NCBI GenBank assembly: GCA_902762795.1
Contig: CACWPM010000007.1
Span: 185,185-249,184 of the forward strand
Length of the DNA stretch: 64,000 nt
Direction of reading: 5' to 3'
Source: Fibrobacter succinogenes
GTDB taxonomy: Bacteria; Fibrobacterota; Fibrobacteria; Fibrobacterales; Fibrobacteraceae
The notes under the pieces were generated by a model that had not been told where the DNA came from, did no database searches, and saw only the letters and a program-made list of their open reading frames with translations. Made by a program: the position numbers and the translations under genes. Numbering within the stretch: position 1 is the first letter of the stretch; each line of letters begins with the position of its first letter. This document shows positions 1 to 6,191 of this stretch, one piece after another.

Positions 1-1
1 T

Positions 2-814
2 CCAAACAATTTCAAATTGAATTTCGCAGTCAACACGAACGGCACGCTGTTCGATGATGAATTTTTCGATTTTTGCGAAAAAGAACATTTCCGCATTTAT
101 CTTTCACTTGACGGCCCCCAATACCATCACGATATCGCACGACGCACAGTGAATAACACGGGGAGTTTCAAAGCGATAGAAAAGAACATCCCGAGATTTG
201 CAAAGTACGGAGCCGTTGCATTAAGTACCGTAACAAGAGCGCATGTCCAGACGCTTTTCGAAAGCGTCAAGTGGCTGCATGAACAAGGTTTCCAGAGTCT
301 CACCACAAGCGTTGATTTTGACGGTAAATGGAGCGGCGAAGAATTTGAAAAACTTGCCATTCAATACAAAAAAATGGCCCAGTACTGGAAAGAATGCCGT
401 GAAAAAGGCGATAAATTTTTTCTAGGCACAATTCATGATAAAATAAAAATAGCACTAACAAATTCTCGATACAGACTTTATTCGTGCCACGTGTATAATG
501 GGGCAATCGGAGTTGCTACTAACGGAAATATGTTCCCCTGCACACGATTCATAACATCAAACCCAGACACCCTTTATGTGCAGGGGAACGTTTTCACAGG
601 CTTCGATGAAAAAGCCTGCGAAGAAATTCGCGAGTTTCTCGATAACGACAAGAAGGAATGCGAAGGCTGCGACATCCGCTATCGTTGCTGCGCACATGAA
701 TGCGCCTGCACCAGTTTTTACACGACAGGAAGCATCGAAGGCGTTTCGCCTGAAGTCTGCACGCACGAAAGAATGCTCACAGAAATTTGCGATGAATTAA
801 TCAATAGTCATTAG
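2..814 (+). CDS. Radical SAM/SPASM maturase, 5' end outside window
   Basis: The reading frame is open to the left edge, so this is the C-terminal 270 residues of a longer protein. The CxxxCxxC radical-SAM cluster motif is not in view and presumably lies upstream. What remains has TIM-barrel-like text (LSLDGPQ, TTSVDFDG) followed by a Cys-rich SPASM-type tail: YSC...FPC, then CEGCDIRYRCCAHECAC and a last VCTHERM. SPASM domains bind auxiliary Fe-S clusters in enzymes that modify peptides or sulfatases. A TTG at position 17 could be read as a start, but continuous coding upstream argues against it. The substrate peptide would be sought upstream, outside the window. Family is confident, substrate unknown. 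Confidence 0.85.
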   Translation, partial: PNNFKLNFAVNTNGTLFDDEFFDFCEKEHFRIYLSLDGPQYHHDIARRTVNNTGSFKAIEKNIPRFAKYGAVALSTVTRAHVQTLFESVKWLHEQGFQSLTTSVDFDGKWSGEEFEKLAIQYKKMAQYWKECREKGDKFFLGTIHDKIKIALTNSRYRLYSCHVYNGAIGVATNGNMFPCTRFITSNPDTLYVQGNVFTGFDEKACEEIREFLDNDKKECEGCDIRYRCCAHECACTSFYTTGSIEGVSPEVCTHERMLTEICDELINSH

Positions 815-888
815 AAGTTTGTCTCTGATAAAACAGTCGCACAACACTGCCATTCTTAAGCCGATGACCATTGACGGATGACAAGATT

Positions 889-1302
889 CTAAAATCCGAG
901 CACGGCCTCAGAGATTTCATTAGCTTCATCGGAACCGTCATCAGCTCGATCAATGTTGAATTCCCCCCAGCCTTCGCTTGTGCCACAGCCAATCCCAACT
1001 TCCATCGTAGACCACTTGAACACCGCATAAACGCGTTCAAAGCATTCCAAAATTTCTGTCAGGACATCCTCAGGCGGTTCGTTTTCAACGATGAACGATC
1101 CGTCAACCGCCAGTAATTCAGATTCCGGCAATTCCTCGAATCGGCATTCGTATTCATCTGTCATGTAATCTTCGACAGAATACCACTCCCCGGAATCTAC
1201 GCCCGGAAGTTCTGCTTCCGGAAAATGCTCCATGAACTCATTCCACAATGATTCCAAATCTTGCTGGATTCCAATGAAACGTACTAAGATTCTGCAATCC
1301 AT
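889..1302 (-). CDS. Hypothetical acidic protein, 137 aa
   Basis: A strong Shine-Dalgarno (GGAGG, 5-6 nt before the ATG) supports this start. A candidate -7 element TAAATTAA lies further upstream, so this gene has a real leader. The protein is strongly acidic (many Glu/Asp), has no signal peptide or membrane segment, and starts MDCRILVRFIG with a Trp-rich, Glu-rich middle. No family recognised. It lies convergent to the SPASM gene and next to the tmRNA 3' end, a place where islands often integrate, but I see no integrase or attachment duplication here. Confidence 0.7.
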   Translation of the reverse strand: MDCRILVRFIGIQQDLESLWNEFMEHFPEAELPGVDSGEWYSVEDYMTDEYECRFEELPESELLAVDGSFIVENEPPEDVLTEILECFERVYAVFKWSTMEVGIGCGTSEGWGEFNIDRADDGSDEANEISEAVLGF

Positions 1303-1439
1303 ACAACCTCCTTTTGTTTTTTAATTTAGAAAGATTTTCAGAATGTGAACGATAAGCGCCCCGTATCAACGGGTCGTGTTTACAACCCTTGGCCACTTAG
1401 TGGTTGACGTTTCCAGCGTCAGCATTTCTGCTCGACCAT

Positions 1440-1461
1440 GCCCAAAAGAAAGCTTTTGGGC
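1440..1461. repeat. Perfect short hairpin
   Basis: GCCCAAAAG, four bases, then CTTTTGGGC, in the gap between the acidic protein and the tmRNA terminator. There is no T-run on either side, so it is probably not an intrinsic terminator. The rest of 1303-1500 shows nothing recognisable. Confidence 0.5.
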
Positions 1462-1501
1462 GCAGCACTCGCCTTGAATCAAACAATTCTTATAGAACGC
1501 A

Positions 1502-1536
1502 AAAACAAAAGGCTCTCTTTGAGAGCCTTTTGTTTT
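1502..1536. terminator. ssrA terminator (symmetrical)
   Basis: A perfect 16-bp inverted repeat (arms 1502-1517 and 1521-1536, 3-nt loop) with A/T flanks immediately 3' of the tmRNA. On the minus strand it gives GGCTCTC-loop-GAGAGCC followed by a T-rich tract. The arms are symmetrical, so it can act in both directions. Confidence 0.9.
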
Positions 1537-1538
1537 TC

Positions 1539-1896
1539 TGGAGGTGAGGGGAGTCGAACCCCTGTCCAAAATCACGTCCATGTACGTTCCTACAAGCATT
1601 CCCTTCGCATTTAAGATCTCGCCTTATCCACGCCCAAGAAGGTCGGCGCGGAGTTTGACCAGCCTAGTAAATCTCGGGAGATGCCCCCAGGCATGACACT
1701 TCCCTATCCCATATTGCGTCCGGACGTACACCCCGATGGGAGCGGAATGAGGCCCGGCGTTGCCGTTAATTAGGCAGCGAGTGCGTAGTTTTCGTCAGCA
1801 CTTATTTTTTTTCAGACTTTTTAACGAGTTGCCCTCGTCTGAGACCTCGACTTGCAACTAACACTTCGGTAACCCTGTCGAAACCAGAGCACCCCC
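1539..1896 (-). ncRNA. ssrA: tmRNA (transfer-messenger RNA)
   Basis: One-piece tmRNA of about 358 nt that rescues stalled ribosomes with SmpB. The 5' end GGGGGTG pairs with the 3' CACCTCC (one G-U), followed by discriminator A; CCA is not encoded. The T-arm reads GGGGTTCGACTCCCC. The tag reading frame (1770-1799, minus strand) encodes ADENYALAA then TAA, preceded by an A-rich stretch. This is the tag I associate with Fibrobacter (recalled, not looked up). The first 16 nt (1881-1896) are duplicated exactly at 2034-2049, and the sequence just upstream can pair with the mature 5' end; see findings. Confidence 0.97.
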
Positions 1897-1911
1897 TTGT
1901 GTTCTACACAA

Positions 1912-2049
1912 GGGTGCTCGGTTGAGACAGGCCTGTCGATTAAATGCGAGCTAGCGAGCATTTAAGCTCTTGAGAACGCATGCGTTCGAAAGACCCGAAG
2001 GGCAAAATTGCTGCGAGTAGCAGGAATTTTGGCAAACCAGAGCACCCCC
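1912..2049 (-). other. Structured element upstream of ssrA, copy 1
   Basis: Read on the minus strand, this 138-nt segment begins with the same 16 nt as mature tmRNA (2034-2049) and ends with AACCGAGCACCC (1912-1923). That end pairs back to the beginning with 8 + 4 bp around a one-base bulge. Inside are further helices: GGCAAAATT/AATTTTGGC-type arms, the palindrome GAACGCATGCGTTC, AAATGC...GCATTT, and GACAGGCCTGTC. It could be a leader of the ssrA transcript or a separate small RNA. The same 3' strand could instead pair with the tmRNA 5' end at 1889-1896. Confidence 0.55.
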
Positions 2050-2051
2050 GT

Positions 2052-2057
2052 ATATTA
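2052..2057 (-). promoter_or_regulatory. Possible -10 of the ssrA leader
   Basis: On the minus strand TAATAT precedes ACGGGGGTG, just upstream of the second copy of the tmRNA 5' sequence. A 10-bp perfect inverted repeat (GAACACAAAT 2064-2073 with ATTTGTGTTC 2111-2120) lies immediately upstream. There is no clear -35. A second weak candidate, TAGAAC, sits just upstream of the mature tmRNA end. Confidence 0.3.
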
Positions 2058-2121
2058 GAGGTTGAACACAAATATAATAAACATCTGATTAAAATGCAAA
2101 GGCATATTCAATTTGTGTTCT

Positions 2122-2195
2122 GGTTGAGACCTGTCGATTAAACGCGACCTTAAGGAGCGTTTAAGCCTTTGAGAGCGCAAGCTCGAAAAGCCCGA
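2122..2195 (-). other. Structured element upstream of ssrA, copy 2 (partial)
   Basis: Imperfect repeat of the 3' half of the element at 1912-2049. Shared blocks on the minus strand are TTTAATCGACAGG and TCTCAACC. The two hairpins differ in sequence but stay paired: GAGC...GCTC here against GAACGC...GCGTTC in copy 1, and AAACGC...GCGTTT against AAATGC...GCATTT. Compensatory changes of this kind point to selection on structure. Confidence 0.5.
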
Positions 2196-2231
2196 TGCAA
2201 ATCCGTCAAAAAAAAGCGATAATTCGTCTAT

Positions 2232-2470
2232 TTACATACTTCAAAGGATACAAAAGAGCACATAGTACGTAAAAATCGAAAAAAATAAATAAAAAAAGCA
2301 ATTCTGCCGTCCAAAAAGCAGGATAAAAGAGTATTTTCCACTTCTTTTATACAAAAAAACGTAAAATTACGTACTTAAAACAGGAATTTACAATCCACAG
2401 TACGTAACACACAAACTAAGTATCTTTCAATTACGTACTAAAGCACATTTTTTAATCATTTAGTACGTAA
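2232..2470. repeat. TTACGTACT alternating array, locus A
   Basis: Forward and reverse copies of a 9-mer alternate: TTACATACT 2232-2240 (one change), AGTACGTAA 2264-2272, a 94-bp linker, then TTACGTACT 2367-2375, AGTACGTAA 2399-2407, TTACGTACT 2431-2439 and AGTACGTAA 2462-2470. Gaps inside the array are 22-23 bp and have unrelated sequences. The last pair extends to a 12-bp perfect stem (2431-2442 with 2459-2470). With the ssrA elements it fills the 1897-2538 gap; no gene seen there. Confidence 0.85.
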
Positions 2471-2538
2471 AATTGACTTCCACATTAAACTAGAGGCATT
2501 ATTTTCGGTTACGGCGTAACAAAAAACTTGAGCTCGAA

Positions 2539-3363
2539 TTAAAACTTGACTTTATAAATCTGCGGCCAGAGCTTACCGGTAATCCAAAAATTCTTACCAT
2601 CGTAGGCGATGCCGTTCAGAACATCTACGCCGGGATACCGGTCACGAATCTCCCCCGCTTTTTTCGAGAAATCTATATAACGTAACACATTCCCGCTTGG
2701 AAGTTCTATTACAGCGATTAAATCCGTCTGCCAAATATTTGCATACAAGATATTACCGACAACTTCAAGTTCATTCAAAAGCTTAATCGAATAGCGACCA
2801 TCGCGAACTTTAATGTTTCCGGACACTCCAAAACCGCCCGGAGCAATTTGCAAAAGCTCATCGGAGCCGTTGCTCATCAAGAGCTGATCTTGCCAAAGCG
2901 TTAAACCCCAGCCTTCCGTCGGAATGCGAAACTCCCCCTTCTTTTTAAACGGCTTGCGCCCATAGATGAATGCTTTACGCGATTTCCAAGTCAGGTAATA
3001 AATTTCATCGCCAAGGACCACGGAACCTTCACCAAAATAGCGTTCCTCTAGGCGCGCCGAATCCAAAACACTTCCGTCAAGAGTCCGGCGATAAAGTCCC
3101 GATTTTCCATACAACCCCGTGGTTTCAATAATCTCCTTGCCGTCAAACGAAAGGCCTTGCGTAAAATGCGTAGTCTCGTGCGGAATGGAATCGAGAATTT
3201 CAGGTAAGACCCGCGGAGCCTCGGCATTTGCAAAAGTTAAGAGGCAAAAGACGAGAGACGACAACCATTTAAGGCAAGAGTCGCGACCAACGAAGATGGG
3301 CTTGACCGAGTCGAATGGTTGGGACTTGAGCGAAGCGAAAGGCCAAAGACGAGAAAATTTCAT
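2539..3363 (-). CDS. Glutaminyl-peptide cyclotransferase (plant/bacterial type)
   Basis: Glutamine cyclotransferase of the five-bladed propeller family (Glu_cyclase_2), which converts N-terminal Gln of peptides to pyroglutamate, usually outside the cytoplasm. Recognised from HETTHFTQGLSFDG, ETTGLYGKSGLY, LTLWQDQLLMSNGSDEL, NELEVVGNILYANIW and DVLNGIAYDG. A hydrophobic segment (LSSLVFCLLTFANA) looks like a signal peptide, but about 32 hydrophilic residues precede it. These are encoded by low-complexity DNA resembling the local intergenic repeats, and there is no Shine-Dalgarno before the ATG. The true start may be a TTG closer to the hydrophobic core. Function confident, start uncertain. Confidence 0.88.
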   Translation of the reverse strand: MKFSRLWPFASLKSQPFDSVKPIFVGRDSCLKWLSSLVFCLLTFANAEAPRVLPEILDSIPHETTHFTQGLSFDGKEIIETTGLYGKSGLYRRTLDGSVLDSARLEERYFGEGSVVLGDEIYYLTWKSRKAFIYGRKPFKKKGEFRIPTEGWGLTLWQDQLLMSNGSDELLQIAPGGFGVSGNIKVRDGRYSIKLLNELEVVGNILYANIWQTDLIAVIELPSGNVLRYIDFSKKAGEIRDRYPGVDVLNGIAYDGKNFWITGKLWPQIYKVKF

Positions 3364-3494
3364 GTTATGAAAAATACAAAAATACCGACCAATTTAAGGA
3401 ATCTTTCTAAATAGACATCCCCTTGGGACGCTTTTATAGCTACTGTGGTTCAATAATTACAGGATAACGTCATGGCAAACTGATAGCGATGTCA

Positions 3495-3531
3495 TGGAGA
3501 ATAGATGGCGGATCAGGTCCGCCATGACATC
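3495..3531. repeat. Nested palindrome
   Basis: Inner hairpin ATGGCGGA-TCAGG-TCCGCCAT (3505-3525) lies within an outer CATGG/CCATG pair, followed by a short T-rich run. It is part of the 327-bp gap 3364-3690, which otherwise holds only the repeat described next. Confidence 0.5.
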
Positions 3532-3563
3532 GATATTTTTTGCGCTTCCGAGTTTTGCTCACT

Positions 3564-3690
3564 TTTGCCACGTCTCTCGCCTTGTATATTTTTACTAAAT
3601 TGGCGTCCTTACGGACGCATTTAGTACGGCTCGGACATGTCAAAACATAAATGTTTGCCACGTCTCTCGCCTTTTACTAAATTTACTGTC
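3564..3690 (+). repeat. Promoter-bearing intergenic repeat, locus 1
   Basis: A 20-bp direct repeat (3564-3583 and 3654-3673, TTTGCCACGTCTCTCGCCTT) brackets a palindrome: ACTAAAT 3594-3600, GCGTCC 3603-3608, GGACGC 3613-3618, ATTTAGT 3619-3625. It is followed by ACGGCTCGGACATGTC. The second direct repeat ends in TTTTACTAAATTTA, 5 nt before the DUF4416 start. The same family occurs as tandem copies at 54846-55222 before slyD. Confidence 0.75.
3678..3685 (+). promoter_or_regulatory. -7 element TAAATTTA before DUF4416 gene
   Basis: Bacteroidota-type -7 box ending 5 nt before the ATG at 3691, which implies a leaderless transcript. No clear -33 box. Confidence 0.5.
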
Positions 3691-4257
3691 ATGGGTGAAA
3701 TTAGAACTCCTGCCAAAGTGAAAATCATCGTGGGTATCCTCGCGAAAGAAGCCGAATCCGTGAATGCGGTCCGAAGCATACTCAAGGCACATTTCGGAGA
3801 GGAAGATTTGAACCTGGATCCATTCCCGTTCACTTTCACCAATTACTACAAAGAAGAAATTGGCGAAGCTCCGGTGCGTGCATTCTTTAGCTATGAACGC
3901 TTAGTCAATCGAGAATCCATTGTCGATATTAAACTTTGGACAAACGATGTTGAACTCGAAATTGCCAGGGAAAACGGCACACCGGGATTGCGTCCGGTAA
4001 ATCTGGATCCGGGCTACATGACTCTCGGACAATTCTTTTTGGCAACGACCAAGGACCAGCGTCAAAGAGTTTATATGCAACGCGGTATTTTCGTAGAGCC
4101 CACGCTATATTTCCAGGATGGGCATTTCCATGCCTTTGACTGGACATATCGCGACTACCAGAGCGAAAAATACATCCAATATCTCGAAGAAGTGCGCAAA
4201 CGCTTGGCATATCAAATGACAACTGGAAGACCGTATAATCAAAGAAACAAGAAATAA
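3691..4257 (+). CDS. DUF4416 family protein
   Basis: 188 residues starting MGEIRTPAKVKIIVGIL. The family is recognised from the N-terminal KxxVGIL strand, FTFTNYYKEEIG, PVRAFFSYERLV, and NLDPGYMTLGQFFLATTKD. The biochemical role of DUF4416 is unknown to me. An upstream in-frame ATG at 3637 exists but lies inside the repeat, and a -7 element ends 5 nt before 3691, so 3691 is chosen. Cytoplasmic, with no signal peptide. It stands alone between repeat blocks. Confidence 0.88.
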   Translation: MGEIRTPAKVKIIVGILAKEAESVNAVRSILKAHFGEEDLNLDPFPFTFTNYYKEEIGEAPVRAFFSYERLVNRESIVDIKLWTNDVELEIARENGTPGLRPVNLDPGYMTLGQFFLATTKDQRQRVYMQRGIFVEPTLYFQDGHFHAFDWTYRDYQSEKYIQYLEEVRKRLAYQMTTGRPYNQRNKK

Positions 4258-4324
4258 TGGATCCCCAACGCTTCGCTCCGAGGATGACAAGGTCGAAAAC
4301 GACGGGTTCCGAGGATGACACGCG
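4258..4324. repeat. GGATCC...GAGGATGACA repeat
   Basis: Dispersed short element with ends GGATCCCC and CGAGGATGACA (twice here). Related copies lie at 8097-8200, 11274-11340, 42521-42580, 42720-42970 and 46670-46730. Palindromic core variants differ between copies. No coding content. Confidence 0.65.
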
Positions 4325-4351
4325 CACAACCCTAACACCTAAAACAAAAAA

Positions 4352-4723
4352 ATGAAAGCCGGTATTTTTACAATTCTCCTCCTCTGCTGTTCCAACATAT
4401 TCATGACTTTCGCTTGGTACGGCAATCTCAAGCTCAAAGAAATGCACATCAGCACCGACTGGCCGCTGATCCTTGTCATCGTTGCATCGTGGGGTATCGC
4501 GCTCCTCGAATACACTTTCATGATTCCAGCAAACAATATCGGGAGCCGCATCAACGGCGGACCGTTCAGCTTGATGCAGTTGAAGATTATCCAGGAAGCG
4601 ATTTCGCTCACGATTTTCACGACTATCGCCGTGACCGTTTTCCACACGGAAACGCTCCAGTGGAATCACATTGTCGCATTTCTCCTGATTATCGCGGCGG
4701 TATTTTTTGCTTTCTTGAAATAA
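4352..4723 (+). CDS. DMT-superfamily membrane protein, DUF486
   Basis: 123 residues, four predicted membrane segments starting at residues 5, 38, 67 and 103. The family is recognised from IFMTFAWYGNLK, LVIVASWGIALLEYTFMIPANNIG and GPFSLMQLKIIQEAISLTIF. Substrate unknown. No Shine-Dalgarno is visible; the start is preceded by an A-rich run. It ends against a shared terminator facing rpmA. Confidence 0.9.
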   Translation: MKAGIFTILLLCCSNIFMTFAWYGNLKLKEMHISTDWPLILVIVASWGIALLEYTFMIPANNIGSRINGGPFSLMQLKIIQEAISLTIFTTIAVTVFHTETLQWNHIVAFLLIIAAVFFAFLK

Positions 4724-4774
4724 GCAACCGAATTGAAACAAGCAACCGAAAAATGTTCTTGTTTTCGGCAATAC

Positions 4775-4806
4775 AAAAAACCGGGCGCTTTCGCGTCCGG
4801 TTTTTT
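4775..4806. terminator. Bidirectional terminator
   Basis: AAAAAACCGG ... CCGGTTTTTT with a GC-rich inner stem, between the convergent DUF486 gene and rpmA. It has a T-run on both strands. Confidence 0.9.
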
Positions 4807-4823
4807 AAAGCTAACCAAAGTTA

Positions 4824-5084
4824 TTAGGCTTCTTCCGAATAGACGGAGACCTTCTGGCGCTTTGCATCGAGGCGTTCGAACTTCACCTTGCCATCAATGA
4901 GGGAGAACAAGGTAAAGTCCTTGCCCATACCGACATTGTTGCCCTTGTGGAAGTGAGAACCGCGCTGACGAACGATGATGTTGCCAGCCTTGACGGTTTC
5001 GCCCGCATACTTCTTAACACCAAGGTACTTGGCGTTACTGTCGCGGCCGTTACGTACTGAACCTTGACCTTTCTTATGTGCCAT
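4824..5084 (-). CDS. rpmA: 50S ribosomal protein L27
   Basis: 86 residues beginning [20 protein letters not shown], the standard L27 N-terminus that reaches toward the peptidyl-transferase centre, with the conserved [15 protein letters not shown]. Length is normal and no N-terminal prosequence is present, unlike in Firmicutes. It follows rplU by 3 bp in the usual rplU-rpmA pair and shares its promoter. Confidence 0.98.
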   Translation of the reverse strand: MAHKKGQGSVRNGRDSNAKYLGVKKYAGETVKAGNIIVRQRGSHFHKGNNVGMGKDFTLFSLIDGKVKFERLDAKRQKVSVYSEEA

Positions 5085-5087
5085 GGA

Positions 5088-5573
5088 TTAAGCCTCCTTA
5101 GCCTTACGCAAAGAGTTCTTCTTGACCTTAGCCGGCTTCGGAAGTCCCTGTGCGATCTTTTCCTTGCGAGTGAGCGGCTTGTTCTGAACCTTCTGCTTAG
5201 CAAGGGCAGCCACGCGAGCGCGGTTGCGGGTAATAACTTGAGGGTCAACGACTGCAGATTCAGCGCCGGAGCGGAGTTCCGTGACGAGCACCTCGGTATA
5301 GCCCTGACGATGACCGTTACGACGTTCGTAACGAGTACGGCGCTTCTTCTTGAAAACGATGACGGTGTCATACTTGCCATGGGCAAGAACTTCAACCTTC
5401 ACAGAGGCGTCGTTCAGGACAGGGGTGCCGACTTGCACTTCTTTTCCAGAGAAAAGAAGAACGGACTTGAGCTCCAGTTCAGAACCAACAGCGGCGTCGA
5501 TCGTCGGGACCTTGTAGGCCTTGCCGAGTTCGACTTTATACTGGAAACCACCTGTTTCAACTACAGAATACAT
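5088..5573 (-). CDS. rplU: 50S ribosomal protein L21, C-terminally extended
   Basis: Residues 1-103 are a normal L21 (MYSVVETGGFQYKVELG..., KKKRRTRYERRNGHRQGYTEV). The protein then continues for about 58 residues rich in Lys, Arg and Ala, absent from the usual 100-105-residue protein. The extension may add rRNA contacts; this is inference. First gene of the rplU-rpmA operon. A near-consensus promoter (5608-5638) lies 35 nt upstream. Confidence 0.97.
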   Translation of the reverse strand: MYSVVETGGFQYKVELGKAYKVPTIDAAVGSELELKSVLLFSGKEVQVGTPVLNDASVKVEVLAHGKYDTVIVFKKKRRTRYERRNGHRQGYTEVLVTELRSGAESAVVDPQVITRNRARVAALAKQKVQNKPLTRKEKIAQGLPKPAKVKKNSLRKAKEA

Positions 5574-5607
5574 ATATGTAATCCTTTTTTGGTTGCTATT
5601 GGAGTCC

Positions 5608-5638
5608 CAAATTTAGTAATACTGCACAGAAAATCAAA
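5608..5638 (-). promoter_or_regulatory. rplU promoter, TTTG-N19-TAAATTTG
   Basis: On the minus strand TTTG (5635-5638), exactly 19 nt, then TAAATTTG (5608-5615). This matches the Bacteroidota -33/-7 consensus at both boxes and is the best promoter in the window. Confidence 0.8.
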
Positions 5639-5883
5639 GGGGATTAGGAGTGAAAATGAGAAAAAACACCCAAAAAAGCAAAAATTCAGAGAAAAACGGT
5701 AAAAAATCGCTTTTTCAAGAAAGCATCAAACTGGACATTCAGGTTCAAGACCGACAATTAGTTTTTTAAAGACTACTTTAGTGATTTTTCCACCCTTTCA
5801 GATCAAACGTATACGCAACTTTTTTAAAGTCGAACGATTATACAACATCACCACAAGCACAAAACTTTTTAGTACAACATTTT

Positions 5884-6042
5884 ACAAATAAAGAAACACA
5901 AATTATACAATACATCAATAACATATACAAAGAAACAAGAAGTTATATGATACAACAACAACACAAGCAAAGAAACAAGATGTTATATGACACTACGATG
6001 ATACAAATAAGAAAATAAAACGTTATATAATACACCGATGAT
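5884..6042 (+). repeat. Four imperfect 40-bp tandem repeats
   Basis: Units begin near 5884, 5925, 5966 and 6003 with ACAAA(T)AAGAAA, a central GTTATATNATACA and an end CGATGAT-like. The DNA is very AT-rich. They fill most of the 618-bp gap 5574-6191 upstream of the subtilase-like gene and may hold its regulatory sites. Nothing else seen in the gap except the rplU promoter. Confidence 0.65.
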
Positions 6043-6191
6043 ACAAATTAATTCATTCAACACATTCATTTTTACAGCACTTTAAAAATAAAAGATTTAT
6101 GTAAGTTACAACTTAATTTCTTTAATGTACATTCACTTTTCAAGCAGCCAACATTACGTTAGTTGCAAATAACACAAACATAGGAGGAACA

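Noticed and set aside
1366..1599. 77-codon minus-strand frame overlapping the tmRNA 3' end
   Set aside because: Overlaps the terminator and the T-arm of ssrA; no coding signal.
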